Shown piece by piece: positions 29,405 through 37,654 of a stretch of 64,000 bases of DNA; position 1 is the stretch's first letter, and each line of letters starts with the position of its first letter. The notes under the pieces are model-generated. The model saw only the letters and a program-made list of their open reading frames with translations, did no database searches and was not told where the DNA came from. The translations under genes were made by a program, and so were the position numbers. Origin of the DNA: Streptomyces acidiscabies (GTDB lineage Bacteria > Actinomycetota > Actinomycetes > Streptomycetales > Streptomycetaceae); assembly GCF_020010905.1 (NCBI RefSeq), contig NZ_JAGJBY010000001.1, forward strand, positions 1 through 64,000. The letters are read 5' to 3'.

Positions 29405-29454
29405 AAGGGCGCCCTCATCCTCGTACACATTCGTACGGTGATGAGGGCGCCCTT
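29405..29454. terminator. Bidirectional terminator between convergent genes
   Basis: AAGGGCGCCCTCATC (29405-29419) pairs with GATGAGGGCGCCCTT (29440-29454), a 15-bp perfect stem. It sits between the convergent PBP and YqeY-like genes and can serve both. Confidence 0.85.
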
Positions 29455-29512
29455 CGTCATGAGGTCGCCGGGGTTTCGGCTGGTGTTGCTCGGGGAAGCC
29501 GGGCGGCGGTGG

Positions 29513-29977
29513 TCAGCCTGCCAGGAGCTTCTTGACCGTCGCCGCCACCCGGCCGCCCTCCGCGAGGCCCGCGACCTTGGGGTTGACGAGCTTCATGACC
29601 GCGCCCATCGCGCGGGGGCCCTCCGCGCCGGACGCCTTGGCCTCGGCGACCGCCGCCGTGACGATCTCCGTCAGCTCCTCGTCGCTCAGCTGCTTCGGGA
29701 GGTACTCGGCGAGGACCTCGCCCTCCTCCTTCTCCCGCGCCGCCTGCTCCGCCCGGCCGCCCTGCGCGAACGCGTCCGCCGCCTCGCGGCGCTTCTTCGC
29801 CTCGCGGGCGAGCACCGTGAGGACCTCGTCGTCGGAGAGCTCGCGCTTCGTCGTACCCGCGACCTCTTCCTTCGTGATCGCGGTGAGCGTGAGGCGCAGC
29901 GTCGAGGAGCGCAGTTCGTCGCGGGCCTTGATCGCGGTGTTGAGGTCTTCCTTGAGCTTGGACTTGAGCGTGGTCAT
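29513..29977 (-). CDS. GatB/YqeY-domain protein
   Basis: The protein has 154 residues starting MTTLKSKLKEDLNTAIKARDELRSSTLRL, and it contains EYLPKQLSDEELTEIV and AMGAVMKLVNPKVAGLAEGGRVAATVKKLL. This is the complete YqeY fold, related to the tail domain of the amidotransferase subunit GatB. It may bind tRNA; the true function is not established. A single gene between two oppositely oriented units. Confidence 0.9.
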   Translation of the reverse strand: MTTLKSKLKEDLNTAIKARDELRSSTLRLTLTAITKEEVAGTTKRELSDDEVLTVLAREAKKRREAADAFAQGGRAEQAAREKEEGEVLAEYLPKQLSDEELTEIVTAAVAEAKASGAEGPRAMGAVMKLVNPKVAGLAEGGRVAATVKKLLAG

Positions 29978-30073
29978 GACGTCGATTGTGGCAGGTGCGG
30001 GAGGGAGGGGGCTTCTTTATTACGAGGGGGGCTTGTGGTCAAGGGGCTCGGGCGGGTCTGACACGATGGGGGG

Positions 30074-31000
30074 ATGCGCGCGCGTTATGGAGTCCCCTTG
30101 GGAATCGCGGCGGCCTGCGCCGCCGGACTGGTCTACTCCGCCGGGTTCGAGGCCCGTTCGTTCCGGCTGCGACGGGTGACCGTGCCCGTGCTGCCGCCGG
30201 GGATGCGGCCCCTTCGGGTGCTTCAGGTCTCCGACATCCACATGGTCGGCGGGCAGCGCAAGAAGCAGCGGTGGCTGCGGTCGCTCGCCGGGCTGCGGCC
30301 CGACTTCGTCATCAACACCGGCGACAACCTCTCCGACCCCGACGGCATCCCTGAGACGCTGGACGCGCTCGGGCCGCTGATGGAGTTCCCGGGCGCCTAT
30401 GTCTTCGGGTCCAACGACTACTACGGGCCCAAGCTGCGCAACCCCGCGAAGTACCTCTTCGAGAAGGCGAGCGGGCGGCACGGGCTGAACGGCAACGCGC
30501 CCGCCGTCGACGTCGTCCACATCGACTGGGAGAGCCTGCGGGACGGGTTCGACGGGGCCGGGTGGCTCAACCTCACGAACACGCGGGGGGTGCTGAAGGT
30601 CGAGGGCGTCTCCATCGAGCTGACCGGGCTCGACGATCCGCATATCCGGCGGGACCGGTACGAGCGGGTCGCCGGGGGGCCGTCCGCTTCCGCGGACTTC
30701 TCGATGGGGGTGGTGCATGCGCCGTATCTGCGGGTGCTGGATTCCTTCACCGCCGATGACTATCCGCTGATTCTTGCGGGGCATACGCATGGGGGGCAGG
30801 TGTGTGTGCCGTTCTATGGGGCGCTGGTCACGAACTGTGATCTGGATGCGGGGCGGGTGAAGGGGTTGTCTACGCACAGTGCGGGGGGGCGGACCTCGTT
30901 CATGCATGTGTCGGCGGGGTGTGGGGCTAATCGGTATACGCCGGTGAGGTTTGCTTGTCCGCCGGAGGTTACGTTGTTGACGTTGGTGGGGCGGGAGTAG
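30074..31000 (+). CDS. Calcineurin-like metallophosphoesterase, membrane-anchored
   Basis: A 308-residue protein with an N-terminal hydrophobic segment (about 7-24) that should anchor or export it. The metal-binding motifs are VSDIHMVGG near 52 (DxH), NTGDN near 84 (GD), GSNDYYGP near 115 where most relatives have GNHD, and GHTHGGQ near 239. The replacement of the histidine of GNHD by aspartate in GSND is usual in this actinobacterial YkuE-like subgroup. The substrate is unknown. The 3' end has unusually G-rich codon choice (many GGG and TGTG runs) unlike the first half. Confidence 0.88.
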   Translation: MRARYGVPLGIAAACAAGLVYSAGFEARSFRLRRVTVPVLPPGMRPLRVLQVSDIHMVGGQRKKQRWLRSLAGLRPDFVINTGDNLSDPDGIPETLDALGPLMEFPGAYVFGSNDYYGPKLRNPAKYLFEKASGRHGLNGNAPAVDVVHIDWESLRDGFDGAGWLNLTNTRGVLKVEGVSIELTGLDDPHIRRDRYERVAGGPSASADFSMGVVHAPYLRVLDSFTADDYPLILAGHTHGGQVCVPFYGALVTNCDLDAGRVKGLSTHSAGGRTSFMHVSAGCGANRYTPVRFACPPEVTLLTLVGRE

Positions 31001-31169
31001 GGGGCTGGGGGCGGCGTTGGGCGCGGGGTGGCGTTGGGCGCGAGGCGGCGTGGCGGGGCGTGGCGTTAGAGAGGGCGGGCATATTTTCGTACGGTGTTTC
31101 CGTAGCACCGCGTCCCTCACTCGGCCCACCCGGATCGCCCCGTATGCCCGGTTTCCCTAGCTTGGGGGC

Positions 31170-31955
31170 ATGACCGCTCCGATACCCCGGGACATTCCCG
31201 ATCTGCCGGCGATTCCCCGTACGCACGCGCTGTTCCCCTCGTACGTCTCGCACGTCCCGGCGGCTGCGGTGGTCGCGCCGGTACGGCGGCCCCTCGCCGC
31301 GGTGCTGCGGCTGCTGCTGGCCGGGGCGGCGGCGGGGAGCGTGGGAATGGCGGTGGCGCTGGGCGACCCCTTGACCGTACTGAGCTGGTTCTCCGTACAG
31401 AGCGCGTTGATGCTGACGCTGGTGACGGCGTTGTCGGCGCGGCGTGCTTGGACGGCGCGGCGTCCGTTGCCGGGGGCGGTGACGGGGGCGGTGCTCCTCT
31501 ATACGGTGACCGGCGCGCTGACGTACCACCTGCTGCTCGCGCACAACGCGCAGGCCGCGCCGCTGACCGGCGGGACGGGCGGGTGGCACGCGGTCACGTC
31601 CCACCTGCTGCATACGGCGATCCCGGCGGCGGCCGTCCTCGACTGGCTGCTGCTGACGCCGCCGGCGAGGATGCGGCTGCGGCAGGCGGCGGCGTGGCTG
31701 GTGTATCCGCTGTTGTTCCTGGGCTTCACGCTGGTCCGGGGACACCTCCTGGGGGCCGGCGCTTCCGGCCGCTACCTCTACCCCTTCCTCGACGCGGCGG
31801 CCGACGGCTACCGGCACACTCTGGCCAACGCGCTCCTCCTCGGGCTCGCCGTCTACGCCCTCTCCCTCCTGCTCACAGCCCTCGACCACACCCGCCCCAA
31901 CCCCATCCGCCCCCACCCCAAAACCGGATTTCGTCTCCGGCCGCCGGTGGGCTAA
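31170..31955 (+). CDS. Pr6Pr-type six-helix membrane protein
   Basis: A 261-residue membrane protein with about six helices. The segments LSWFSVQSALMLTLVTAL, YTVTGALTYHLLL, HLLHTAIPAAAVLDWLLL and VYPLLFLGFTLVRG with YLYPFLD match the Pr6Pr/integral membrane family, in which the His-containing helix and the YPFLD loop are conserved. The function is unknown. It is the last core gene before the tRNA-Pro gene. Confidence 0.8.
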   Translation: MTAPIPRDIPDLPAIPRTHALFPSYVSHVPAAAVVAPVRRPLAAVLRLLLAGAAAGSVGMAVALGDPLTVLSWFSVQSALMLTLVTALSARRAWTARRPLPGAVTGAVLLYTVTGALTYHLLLAHNAQAAPLTGGTGGWHAVTSHLLHTAIPAAAVLDWLLLTPPARMRLRQAAAWLVYPLLFLGFTLVRGHLLGAGASGRYLYPFLDAAADGYRHTLANALLLGLAVYALSLLLTALDHTRPNPIRPHPKTGFRLRPPVG

Positions 31956-31997
31956 AGTTAACGACGTCGCCGCAACGAGCAGGATTCGCAGCGGCAT

Positions 31998-32071
31998 CGG
32001 GGTGTAGCGCAGCTTGGCAGCGCGCTTCGTTCGGGACGAAGAGGTCGTGGGTTCAAATCCCGCCACCCCGA
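31998..32071 (+). tRNA. tRNA-Pro (anticodon CGG)
   Basis: The 74-base sequence folds as a tRNA: acceptor stem CGGGGTG with CACCCCG plus discriminator A, D-arm AGCGCAGCTTGGCAGCGCG, anticodon stem CTTCG/CGAAG around TTCGGGA (anticodon CGG, reading CCG), and T-arm GTGGGTTCAAATCCCGC. The CCA end is not encoded. The 3' end of tRNA-Pro genes is a common attachment site for Streptomyces integrative elements, and accessory DNA begins directly downstream. Confidence 0.97.
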
Positions 32072-32087
32072 CAGTGTTTGAGCAGGT

Positions 32088-32126
32088 CAGGTCCTGTGCT
32101 GAGAGATCAGCGCAGGGCCTGATTTG
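32088..32126 (+). terminator. Terminator of tRNA-Pro
   Basis: A 15-bp stem (32088-32102 with 32107-32121, two G-T pairs) closed by a GAGA tetraloop and followed by ATTTGTTG begins 16 bases after the tRNA. Confidence 0.85.
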
Positions 32127-32141
32127 TTGTGCGGACCCGTT

Positions 32142-32162
32142 TTGGGAGCCAGTTGGGAGCCA
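32142..32162 (+). repeat. Tandem TTGGGAGCCA direct repeats next to the tRNA
   Basis: TTGGGAGCCA occurs at 32142-32151 and again at 32153-32162, one helical turn apart, about 70 bases after the tRNA-Pro end. Such short spaced repeats are typical arm-type binding sites of tyrosine integrases near an attachment site, so this may be an att remnant. Confidence 0.45.
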
Positions 32163-32260
32163 ACGGAGGGTGATCTTCAGACCCCGGCTCCCTGCGGCTC
32201 CCGGCCAGAGGTCTACCCAAGGCTTGTCGTAGGGAGTCCACAGACGGTACGACGATCGTC

Positions 32261-33898
32261 ATGCACCGATGGTCTCCGTTGAATGATCGGCAACTCGCGC
32301 TCCTCACCCGCGTCGGGGACGGAACCGACCCCGTAACGTCAGACAGCCCCGATCTCGCCCTCACGGCTCGCGCGCTCAAGGACCGGGGCCTGGTGACCAT
32401 GCCCCGGAAGAAGGGGAGGTGGCAGGCGGAGATCACTGACGCGGGGCGCTTCTACCTGGAGCACGGTCATCATCCCGACCGTCCGGAACTGGTGCCAGGC
32501 AAGCCTCGGTCGGCGGCTCCTGAAGGCAAGACGCCGACTACTGCTGGTCCTCCGCAGGATGCCGCTCCCCCTGCCGAGACGCAGCCCACCCCAGAACGTG
32601 TCGTGGAATCCCCGCGCCCATCACCGGCAGCAGTTGGGCCGACTCTCATCGCACAAGTACAGGAGGCTGGGCGCTTTCTTCGCATCCCGAACCCCAACGA
32701 CGAGGAGCGGGCTCGCTACCGCCGGGCCTTTGACGCTGCGCGGCAGTGTGCCCCGAAGGGGTACCACCTGAAATACACCGGGCGGGAGAAGGGAGACCTC
32801 CTCTTCGGGCTGCTCCGGGTGAGCGGTGAGGACGACACCGAGTGGAACCGGGTCCGGCTGGCGCGCAGTCGTGTGATCACGGACGTTGAGGATGTGCTCG
32901 CCGCAGTCGGCAGGGACCACAGCGCCTTCGAGGTCTCCGAGGAAGTTCTGCCGAGGGTACTCGCGCTGCTCCGGTTGCTTGCCGAGCAGGCTCTCGCTCG
33001 GTACGGCGAGATCAAGGTGTCCAAGAAGCGCAGGCAGCCGAGGCCGCTGCTGACCGTCCACGGTCGGACGTACGAGGTCGGCTTCCGTGAGCGGCAGAAG
33101 CAGGTCCGGTACGTGCCCAAGGAGCCGGGGCGCCGTACGTACCACTGGCAACGGGTCACCCCGGCGCAGAAGTTCGAACCGTCCGGTGAACTGGAGCTGG
33201 TGGTCAGCGAGAACTCAGGCTACGGGTACGGCCACGGCTGGAAGAAGGAGTGGGCCGATACCGCCAAGAAGCCGTTGGAGGAGCAGATCGGCTCGGTCTT
33301 CCGGGCGTTGAAGGCGCGAGCGGAGGAACAGGAACGGGCTCGGCTGGAACGCGAGGCGCAACAGCGGCGGCTGAGGGAGGAGCGGGCGAAGCAGGAGGCG
33401 GAGCGGCGTCGGCTGGAAGCGGAGCAGGTGGAGCGGACGCGGCAGGAGTGGGAGGCCGCCGTCGGCGTTGCTTCGATCAAGGCGGTTCACGCGGTACGGA
33501 ACGAGCACTTCGGCACGGCTATGGAGCGGTGGCGGGACGCGGGCGAGATCCGGGAGTTCTGTGCCGCTCTGGACGAGGCTGCGGACGCCTCCGAGAGCGC
33601 CCTCGAAGCCGAGAGGCTGCGGGAGTGGTCGGCCTGGGGGAAGGCGGAGGCGGATCGGCTTGATCCCCTCAGGGACGACAGGGGGTTGGCTGTTCTCAAC
33701 TTTCACGCGGAGCCGACGGGAGATCAGCTACGGCCGTTCCTCGACGGCTGGCATCCACAACGACCGGAGAAGGAGAGGAAGCCCGCCGCCCAGCCGACGC
33801 CACCGGAACCCGATCCGTGGCGCGGTGTCAGCGACGCACATCGGGATCAAGGCTGGCGATATGGACGCCCAGGTCGCGCTCAATGGTGGAGGCGATGA
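32261..33898 (+). CDS. Unrecognised protein with winged-helix-like start and long coiled coil
   Basis: A 545-residue hypothetical protein. The first 70 residues (DRQLALLTRVGDG, LALTARALKDRGLVTMPRKKGRWQAEITDAGRFYLEHG) look like a winged helix. A proline-rich linker follows (about 75-130), then a globular part (about 130-330), then a charged coiled coil of about 60 residues near 345-400 rich in E, R, Q and A (ARAEEQERARLEREAQQRRL). The last 60 residues are again proline-rich and end in tryptophans (RAQWWRR). I do not recognise a named family, though proteins of this layout are frequent in Streptomyces islands. It is the first gene after tRNA-Pro and overlaps the convergent gene by 71 bases. Confidence 0.7.
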   Translation: MHRWSPLNDRQLALLTRVGDGTDPVTSDSPDLALTARALKDRGLVTMPRKKGRWQAEITDAGRFYLEHGHHPDRPELVPGKPRSAAPEGKTPTTAGPPQDAAPPAETQPTPERVVESPRPSPAAVGPTLIAQVQEAGRFLRIPNPNDEERARYRRAFDAARQCAPKGYHLKYTGREKGDLLFGLLRVSGEDDTEWNRVRLARSRVITDVEDVLAAVGRDHSAFEVSEEVLPRVLALLRLLAEQALARYGEIKVSKKRRQPRPLLTVHGRTYEVGFRERQKQVRYVPKEPGRRTYHWQRVTPAQKFEPSGELELVVSENSGYGYGHGWKKEWADTAKKPLEEQIGSVFRALKARAEEQERARLEREAQQRRLREERAKQEAERRRLEAEQVERTRQEWEAAVGVASIKAVHAVRNEHFGTAMERWRDAGEIREFCAALDEAADASESALEAERLREWSAWGKAEADRLDPLRDDRGLAVLNFHAEPTGDQLRPFLDGWHPQRPEKERKPAAQPTPPEPDPWRGVSDAHRDQGWRYGRPGRAQWWRR

Positions 33899-34670
33899 CA
33901 CCGTGGCCCCGGTCGCGCAGGGCCTTGGCCGCCTTCTCGACCAGTTCTCCGAGCCGGATGACCTCGGCGCGCAGGGCGACCAGTTCGTCGTAGCGCTCGG
34001 CCTTGTCCTCGCCGCACCAAGCGCGGACGGTGCGTAGGACGGCCGCCTCCGCGTCCAGCTTCCGGTCGTCCCGGCGGCCGTAGTAGTACCGGGAAGGCTG
34101 GGCGCGCTCCTGGTCCAGGTTCTGCTGTTTACGGTCCACCTCCGGAAGGATCTCGTCGGCGAAGCGTCCGGCCATGTGGCGGGCGATCCGCTCGGTGACC
34201 GGCCACCCGGCCAGGCACGTGCCGTGGCGGTTCTCGTACACCATCGCGTCGGCGCGAAGTTCGGCGGCGTCCATGCCTAGGAGTGGTGCGGTCTCGTCGA
34301 GGCGGCTCAGTTCCAGGACGCCCGCGTCCGCCACCGTACGGCGCAGGCGCAGCCTGTTCTTCGGGCGGACGAAGCCGAGGATCATGCGGGCGGCCTCGAA
34401 CTCCGCGCCGCCCCGGACGTGACGGGATGCCTCGGCCAGGGCCGACTCCGCCGCGTCGTCCGCGCGGAACGTGTCGACCTCCGCCCACGGCACCACGAGC
34501 GAGCCGGAGCCGACCCACTCCTGCAAGCCAGCGGCATCGCCTTCGAGGAACCGGACGTGGATGCCGCCGGACCTGCCGGGGCCGCCCACTCGAACGATCT
34601 CCACCTCGCGAACCGCGCTACCCAGGTCCTTCGGCCTCGCGCGGTATGCCCAGTGCTCGCCAGTCTCCAT
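33828..34670 (-). CDS. Unrecognised protein, helical C-terminus
   Basis: The protein has 280 residues. The first 65 residues (HWAYRARPKDLGSAVREVEIVRVG, VRFLEGDAAGLQEWVGSGSLVVPW) form a probable small beta domain, and the rest is mostly helical with charged heptads (LVALRAEVIRLGELVEKAAKAL). Similar proteins recur in Streptomyces accessory regions under hypothetical or PE-PGRS names that say nothing of function. Its 3' end overlaps the convergent upstream gene by 71 bases. Confidence 0.65.
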   Translation of the reverse strand: METGEHWAYRARPKDLGSAVREVEIVRVGGPGRSGGIHVRFLEGDAAGLQEWVGSGSLVVPWAEVDTFRADDAAESALAEASRHVRGGAEFEAARMILGFVRPKNRLRLRRTVADAGVLELSRLDETAPLLGMDAAELRADAMVYENRHGTCLAGWPVTERIARHMAGRFADEILPEVDRKQQNLDQERAQPSRYYYGRRDDRKLDAEAAVLRTVRAWCGEDKAERYDELVALRAEVIRLGELVEKAAKALRDRGHGVIASTIERDLGVHIASLDPDVRR

Positions 34671-34772
34671 GGGTCTATTGAGCCAGATCTGTCGGGCCTA
34701 TCGCTGGGGGTTCGCTGACAGCGGCACTTCGCCTGTAGCCGCGCCGAGAACCTGCTCAGCAGTGGTCAGCCA

Positions 34773-35552
34773 TCAGGCGCGGGTGAGCCAGCGCTGGCGT
34801 TCGGTGTCGGTGACGTGGGTTCGTTCGTGGTCGAGTTCGAGTTTGGCCAGGTGGGCGTAGTGGTCGATGACGTCCGTGCCGAAGGCGTTGCGGGCGAGGG
34901 CGCTGTCCTCGAAGACGGTGAGGGCGTCGGCGAGGGTGGGGAGGGCGGGGATGTGGTGGGTGCGGTAGGAGTTGCCGGTTTCGGGTGGGCCGGGGTCGAG
35001 TTTGTGGTCGATGCCGTGGGTGATGGCGGCAAGGGTTGCGGCGAGTGCGAGATAGGGGTTGGCGTCGGCTCCGGGGACGCGGATTTCGAGGTGGAGGGTG
35101 TCGTCGTGGCCGATGACGCGGATGGCGCAGGTGCGGTTGTCGTGGCCCCAGTTGAAGGTGGCGGGGGCGAAGGAGCTGGGGGTGAAGCGTTTGTAGGAGT
35201 TGGTGGTGGGGGCGTAGAAGGGGGCGAGTTCGGGGAGGGCGGTGAGGAGGCCGGCGATGGCGTGGCGGGCGGTGTCGGAGAGGTTGCCGTCGGGGGCGTT
35301 GAGTTGGGGGGTGTTGTTGGACCAGAGGGAGAGGTGGAGGTGGAGGCCGTTGGCGCGGCCGGTTTCGGGGGCGGCCATGAAGGTGGGGGTCAGGTCGGCG
35401 TGGGTGGCGAGGGTGCGGACGGCGTGTTTGAAGAGGAGGTGGTTGTCGCAGGCGTCGCGGGCGGGGCCGTAGGGGAAGGTGACTTCGACTTGGCCGGGGC
35501 CTGCTTCGGTCTTGATGGCTTCCACCGGTATTCCGGCTTTGGCGAGGGCGCG
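34773..35552 (-). pseudogene. Glutamine-synthetase-like gene, N-terminal half missing
   Basis: These 260 codons encode the C-terminal catalytic part of a type I glutamine synthetase fold: GLHLHLSLW (with the HxHxS region), SSFAPATFNWG, TCAIRVIG, LEIRVPGADANPYLALAATLAAITHGI. A complete enzyme has about 450 residues. The frame is cut exactly at the left inverted repeat of an insertion sequence. Reading continues a few codons into the element (LTLELRS) without a start. Relatives of this branch glutamylate amines rather than ammonia, but the residues that decide this lie partly in the missing half. The other flank of the element is not the missing half. Confidence 0.88.
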
Positions 35553-35575
35553 GACTCTGCTGCGCAATTCCAGGG

Positions 35576-37399
35576 TCAGGCCATGAGTCGGTAGGCGAGG
35601 TGTTCGAGGCGGCTGCTGCGGGTGTGGTGCCGGTCGTGTCCGGTCCAGTACGCGTCGAGCCGGATCACGTTGAGCGCGGTTGCGGAGAAGGCGTGCTGGA
35701 GGCGGACTTTCGGCAGTCCGCGGTAGCGGGCCCGGCGCATGCCTGTGATGTCCAGGGCCTGGTTGATGGTGCCCTCCACTCCCGCGCGCAGGGCGTACTT
35801 GGCCTTCCAGGTCTCGGTCTTCTGCTCGGCGCGGGCCCGGACGAGGGCCTCGTGCGGTTCCCTGGGGCGCAGGGTGAGCATGCGCCGGCCCAGCGCGGAG
35901 CTGGTGCACTGTTCCTGGAAGGGACAGGGGCGGCAGGTGCGGACACTGAAGGTGATGACGATCGCGTCCGCGCCGTGCTGTTTCACCGGGTTCCAGTGCG
36001 CGCTGCTCTTCCCGGCGGGACAGCGGACCCGGCGGGCCTTCCAGTCGATGGCGAAGGCGCTCTTGCCGAAGCCGGCGTGGGCCTTGGCCTGGGTGGAGTG
36101 GTCCAGCCGGACGGGGGTGACCATGCGGGTGCCCTGCTTCAGGGCGGCGGTGATGAGATCGGCGGAGGGGTAGCCGGAGTCGAGGTAGTGCTCGCCGGGT
36201 TTCACCCCGTGCTCGGCCAGGCGCCGTTGAACAGGCGCGGTCGCCTTCACATCGGGCACGGTGGCGTCGGTGGTGAACACGTCCGTGATCAGGTTCGGTG
36301 CCGCCGGGACCCCGGCTTCGGCTTCGGCTTCGGCTTCGGCTTCGGCTTCGGCTTCGGCTTCGGCTTCGGCTTCGGCTTCGGCTTCGGCTTCGGCTTCGGC
36401 TTCGGCTTCGGCTTCGGCTTCGGCTTCGGCTTCGGCTTCGGCGGGAGTGTCGCAGGTCTCGGTGAGGTGGACCTTGTAGCCCATCCAGAACAGGTCTTCG
36501 CCTTTGGCCGCCCAGCGGGCATCGGGGTCGTAGGGGGAGGCCAGGCGGAGTTGGCCGGGCGGGACACCCTCGTCGTCGGCGTCCCGCTTCTTGATCACCT
36601 CCCGTCCCCGGGTGTCGGTGTGCAGGTAATAGGTCTGCACGAGAATCTGCCGCAGGAGCCGCACAGACTCGATCTCACGGATCCAGCCGGGGGCGTCGGG
36701 GGCCCATGCCGCCCGGCACAACGCCAGGGCATCCTGCCCGAAGACCTGCGCGAGCCGGTCACGTTTCGTCTGCGAGGACGGCATGCGCCAGCCGTCCACC
36801 CTCGGCCCGTAACGGTGGGCGAACTCGACCACATCGACCTGTCCGGCCAGCCAGGCCGGTGCCGCGACCGCGAGCGCCTCCAGGGCCGCCCGCACGCTCT
36901 CCCCGGCGAGCTCCAGACGGTTCAAGTCCCGCACCGCGCTGATCACATGGGTGGAATCGGTGCGCTGCTTGCCCCCGGCGGTCACCAGGCCCCCGTCCTT
37001 GCAGTGTTCCAGGAGCCGGTCGAAGACCACCCGTTCCATGCCGTGCCCGGCCAGCCGGGTGCGGAACCGGCTCAGCACACTCGCGTCGAAGCCCGTGTCC
37101 GTCAGCTCGGCCCCGAGCGCGTACTTCCAGTCGATCGCCCGCACCGCCATCGCCGCGGCCTGCCGGTCGGTCAGATCCTCGGCGAACTGCAACACCGTAA
37201 CCAGCGACAACACCCCCGGTGGCAGTCCCGGGGCACCGCGCACCCCGAACGCGTCGGCGAACGGCTCGTCGGCGAAGACCTCCGCGAGCCGATCACGCAC
37301 CCGGATCGCCAGGCTCCCCTGCGGGAACGCCGCCCGGGCCACCGCCGCAGTCTGTGCCGGAATCTCCGGCAGCCCCTTCGACCGCATCGACAACCGCAT
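35576..37399 (-). CDS. IS1182-family transposase with Ala-Glu repeat insert
   Basis: A transposase of about 607 residues. The N-terminal domain (FADEPFADAFGVRGAPGLPPGVLSLVTVLQFAEDLTDRQAA, in part) and the RNase-H-like DDE core are typical of IS1182: TDSTHV near 150, LDSGYPSADLI near 425, CPFQEQCTS with cysteines near 515, and YALRAGVEGTINQAL near 560 with the last acidic residue. Between HLTETCD and NLITDVFTTDA, where relatives are short, 21 Ala-Glu dipeptides are inserted, encoded by a hexanucleotide repeat. Starts further upstream exist (37435); I chose the ATG of MRLSMRSKG. The frame is intact, so the element could still be active. Confidence 0.88.
   Translation of the reverse strand: MRLSMRSKGLPEIPAQTAAVARAAFPQGSLAIRVRDRLAEVFADEPFADAFGVRGAPGLPPGVLSLVTVLQFAEDLTDRQAAAMAVRAIDWKYALGAELTDTGFDASVLSRFRTRLAGHGMERVVFDRLLEHCKDGGLVTAGGKQRTDSTHVISAVRDLNRLELAGESVRAALEALAVAAPAWLAGQVDVVEFAHRYGPRVDGWRMPSSQTKRDRLAQVFGQDALALCRAAWAPDAPGWIREIESVRLLRQILVQTYYLHTDTRGREVIKKRDADDEGVPPGQLRLASPYDPDARWAAKGEDLFWMGYKVHLTETCDTPAEAEAEAEAEAEAEAEAEAEAEAEAEAEAEAEAEAEAEAEAEAGVPAAPNLITDVFTTDATVPDVKATAPVQRRLAEHGVKPGEHYLDSGYPSADLITAALKQGTRMVTPVRLDHSTQAKAHAGFGKSAFAIDWKARRVRCPAGKSSAHWNPVKQHGADAIVITFSVRTCRPCPFQEQCTSSALGRRMLTLRPREPHEALVRARAEQKTETWKAKYALRAGVEGTINQALDITGMRRARYRGLPKVRLQHAFSATALNVIRLDAYWTGHDRHHTRSSRLEHLAYRLMA
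36314..36439 (+). repeat. GGCTTC hexanucleotide repeat, 21 perfect copies
   Basis: Twenty-one uninterrupted GGCTTC units lie inside the transposase gene and read as Glu-Ala on its coding strand. The perfection of the array argues for recent expansion by slippage. Both strands stay open through it, which creates a long false frame (FGFGFG) on the plus strand. Confidence 0.97.
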
Positions 37400-37489
37400 C
37401 ACCCCCACGGCCGCACGACAGGACAACGGCCGCACAGACGATCATCCCGCGCCCAACCGTCACCCCGCACGGAATTGCGCAGCAGAGTC

Positions 37490-37602
37490 TCGGTGCCGCA
37501 GGCAGTGAGCGCCAGGGCCGCGAGTGCTGCCATCGCAAGCATGAGGTGCGGGTGGCGTCGGGGGCTGGTGGTGGTGTCGGCCGAGGCAGAGGGTCGTCTC
37601 AT
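37490..37602 (-). pseudogene. Lipoprotein gene, only the signal peptide left
   Basis: The minus-strand frame MRRPSASADTTTSPRR continues with HPHLMLAMAALAALALTAC, a signal peptide with the lipobox LTAC, and is cut two bases into the codon after GT by the right inverted repeat of the insertion sequence. Upstream stands a 20-base palindrome that probably was its operator. The rest of the gene is absent from the window. Confidence 0.75.
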
Positions 37603-37634
37603 GCACCAAGTCTTCGAGCCAGCCACAGTTTCGC

Positions 37635-37654
37635 CTTGAGTACGCGTACTCAAG
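37635..37654. promoter_or_regulatory. Perfect 20-base palindrome, candidate TetR-type operator
   Basis: CTTGAGTACGCGTACTCAAG is fully self-complementary and lies 33-52 bases upstream of the truncated lipoprotein gene start. Length and symmetry fit TetR- or MarR-family operators. No matching regulator gene is adjacent. Confidence 0.6.

Larger units (their letters stand above)
35553..37489 (-). mobile_element. IS1182-type insertion sequence, 1.94 kb
   Basis: The element is bounded by perfect 19-base inverted repeats starting GACTCTGCTGCGCAATTCC (35553-35571; reverse complement at 37471-37489). One gene, a DDE transposase, fills it; the stop lies 23 bases from the left end. The bases next to the two ends (GGCGCG on the left, TCGGTG on the right) show no target duplication, and the two flanks belong to different truncated genes. 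A deletion or recombination between two copies must have followed insertion. Confidence 0.88.

Noticed and set aside
36918..36936. GGTTCAAGTCCCGCACC, close to the T-arm of tRNA-Pro, as a possible second attachment site
   Set aside because: It lies inside the transposase gene and encodes the conserved VRDLNRLEL segment; the match is short and ends after the T-arm without the acceptor stem.
35600..37639. Plus-strand frame of 679 codons with FGFGFG repeats opposite the transposase
   Set aside because: It is the mirror of a GC-rich coding strand kept open by the hexanucleotide repeat; no family resemblance, no ribosome site.
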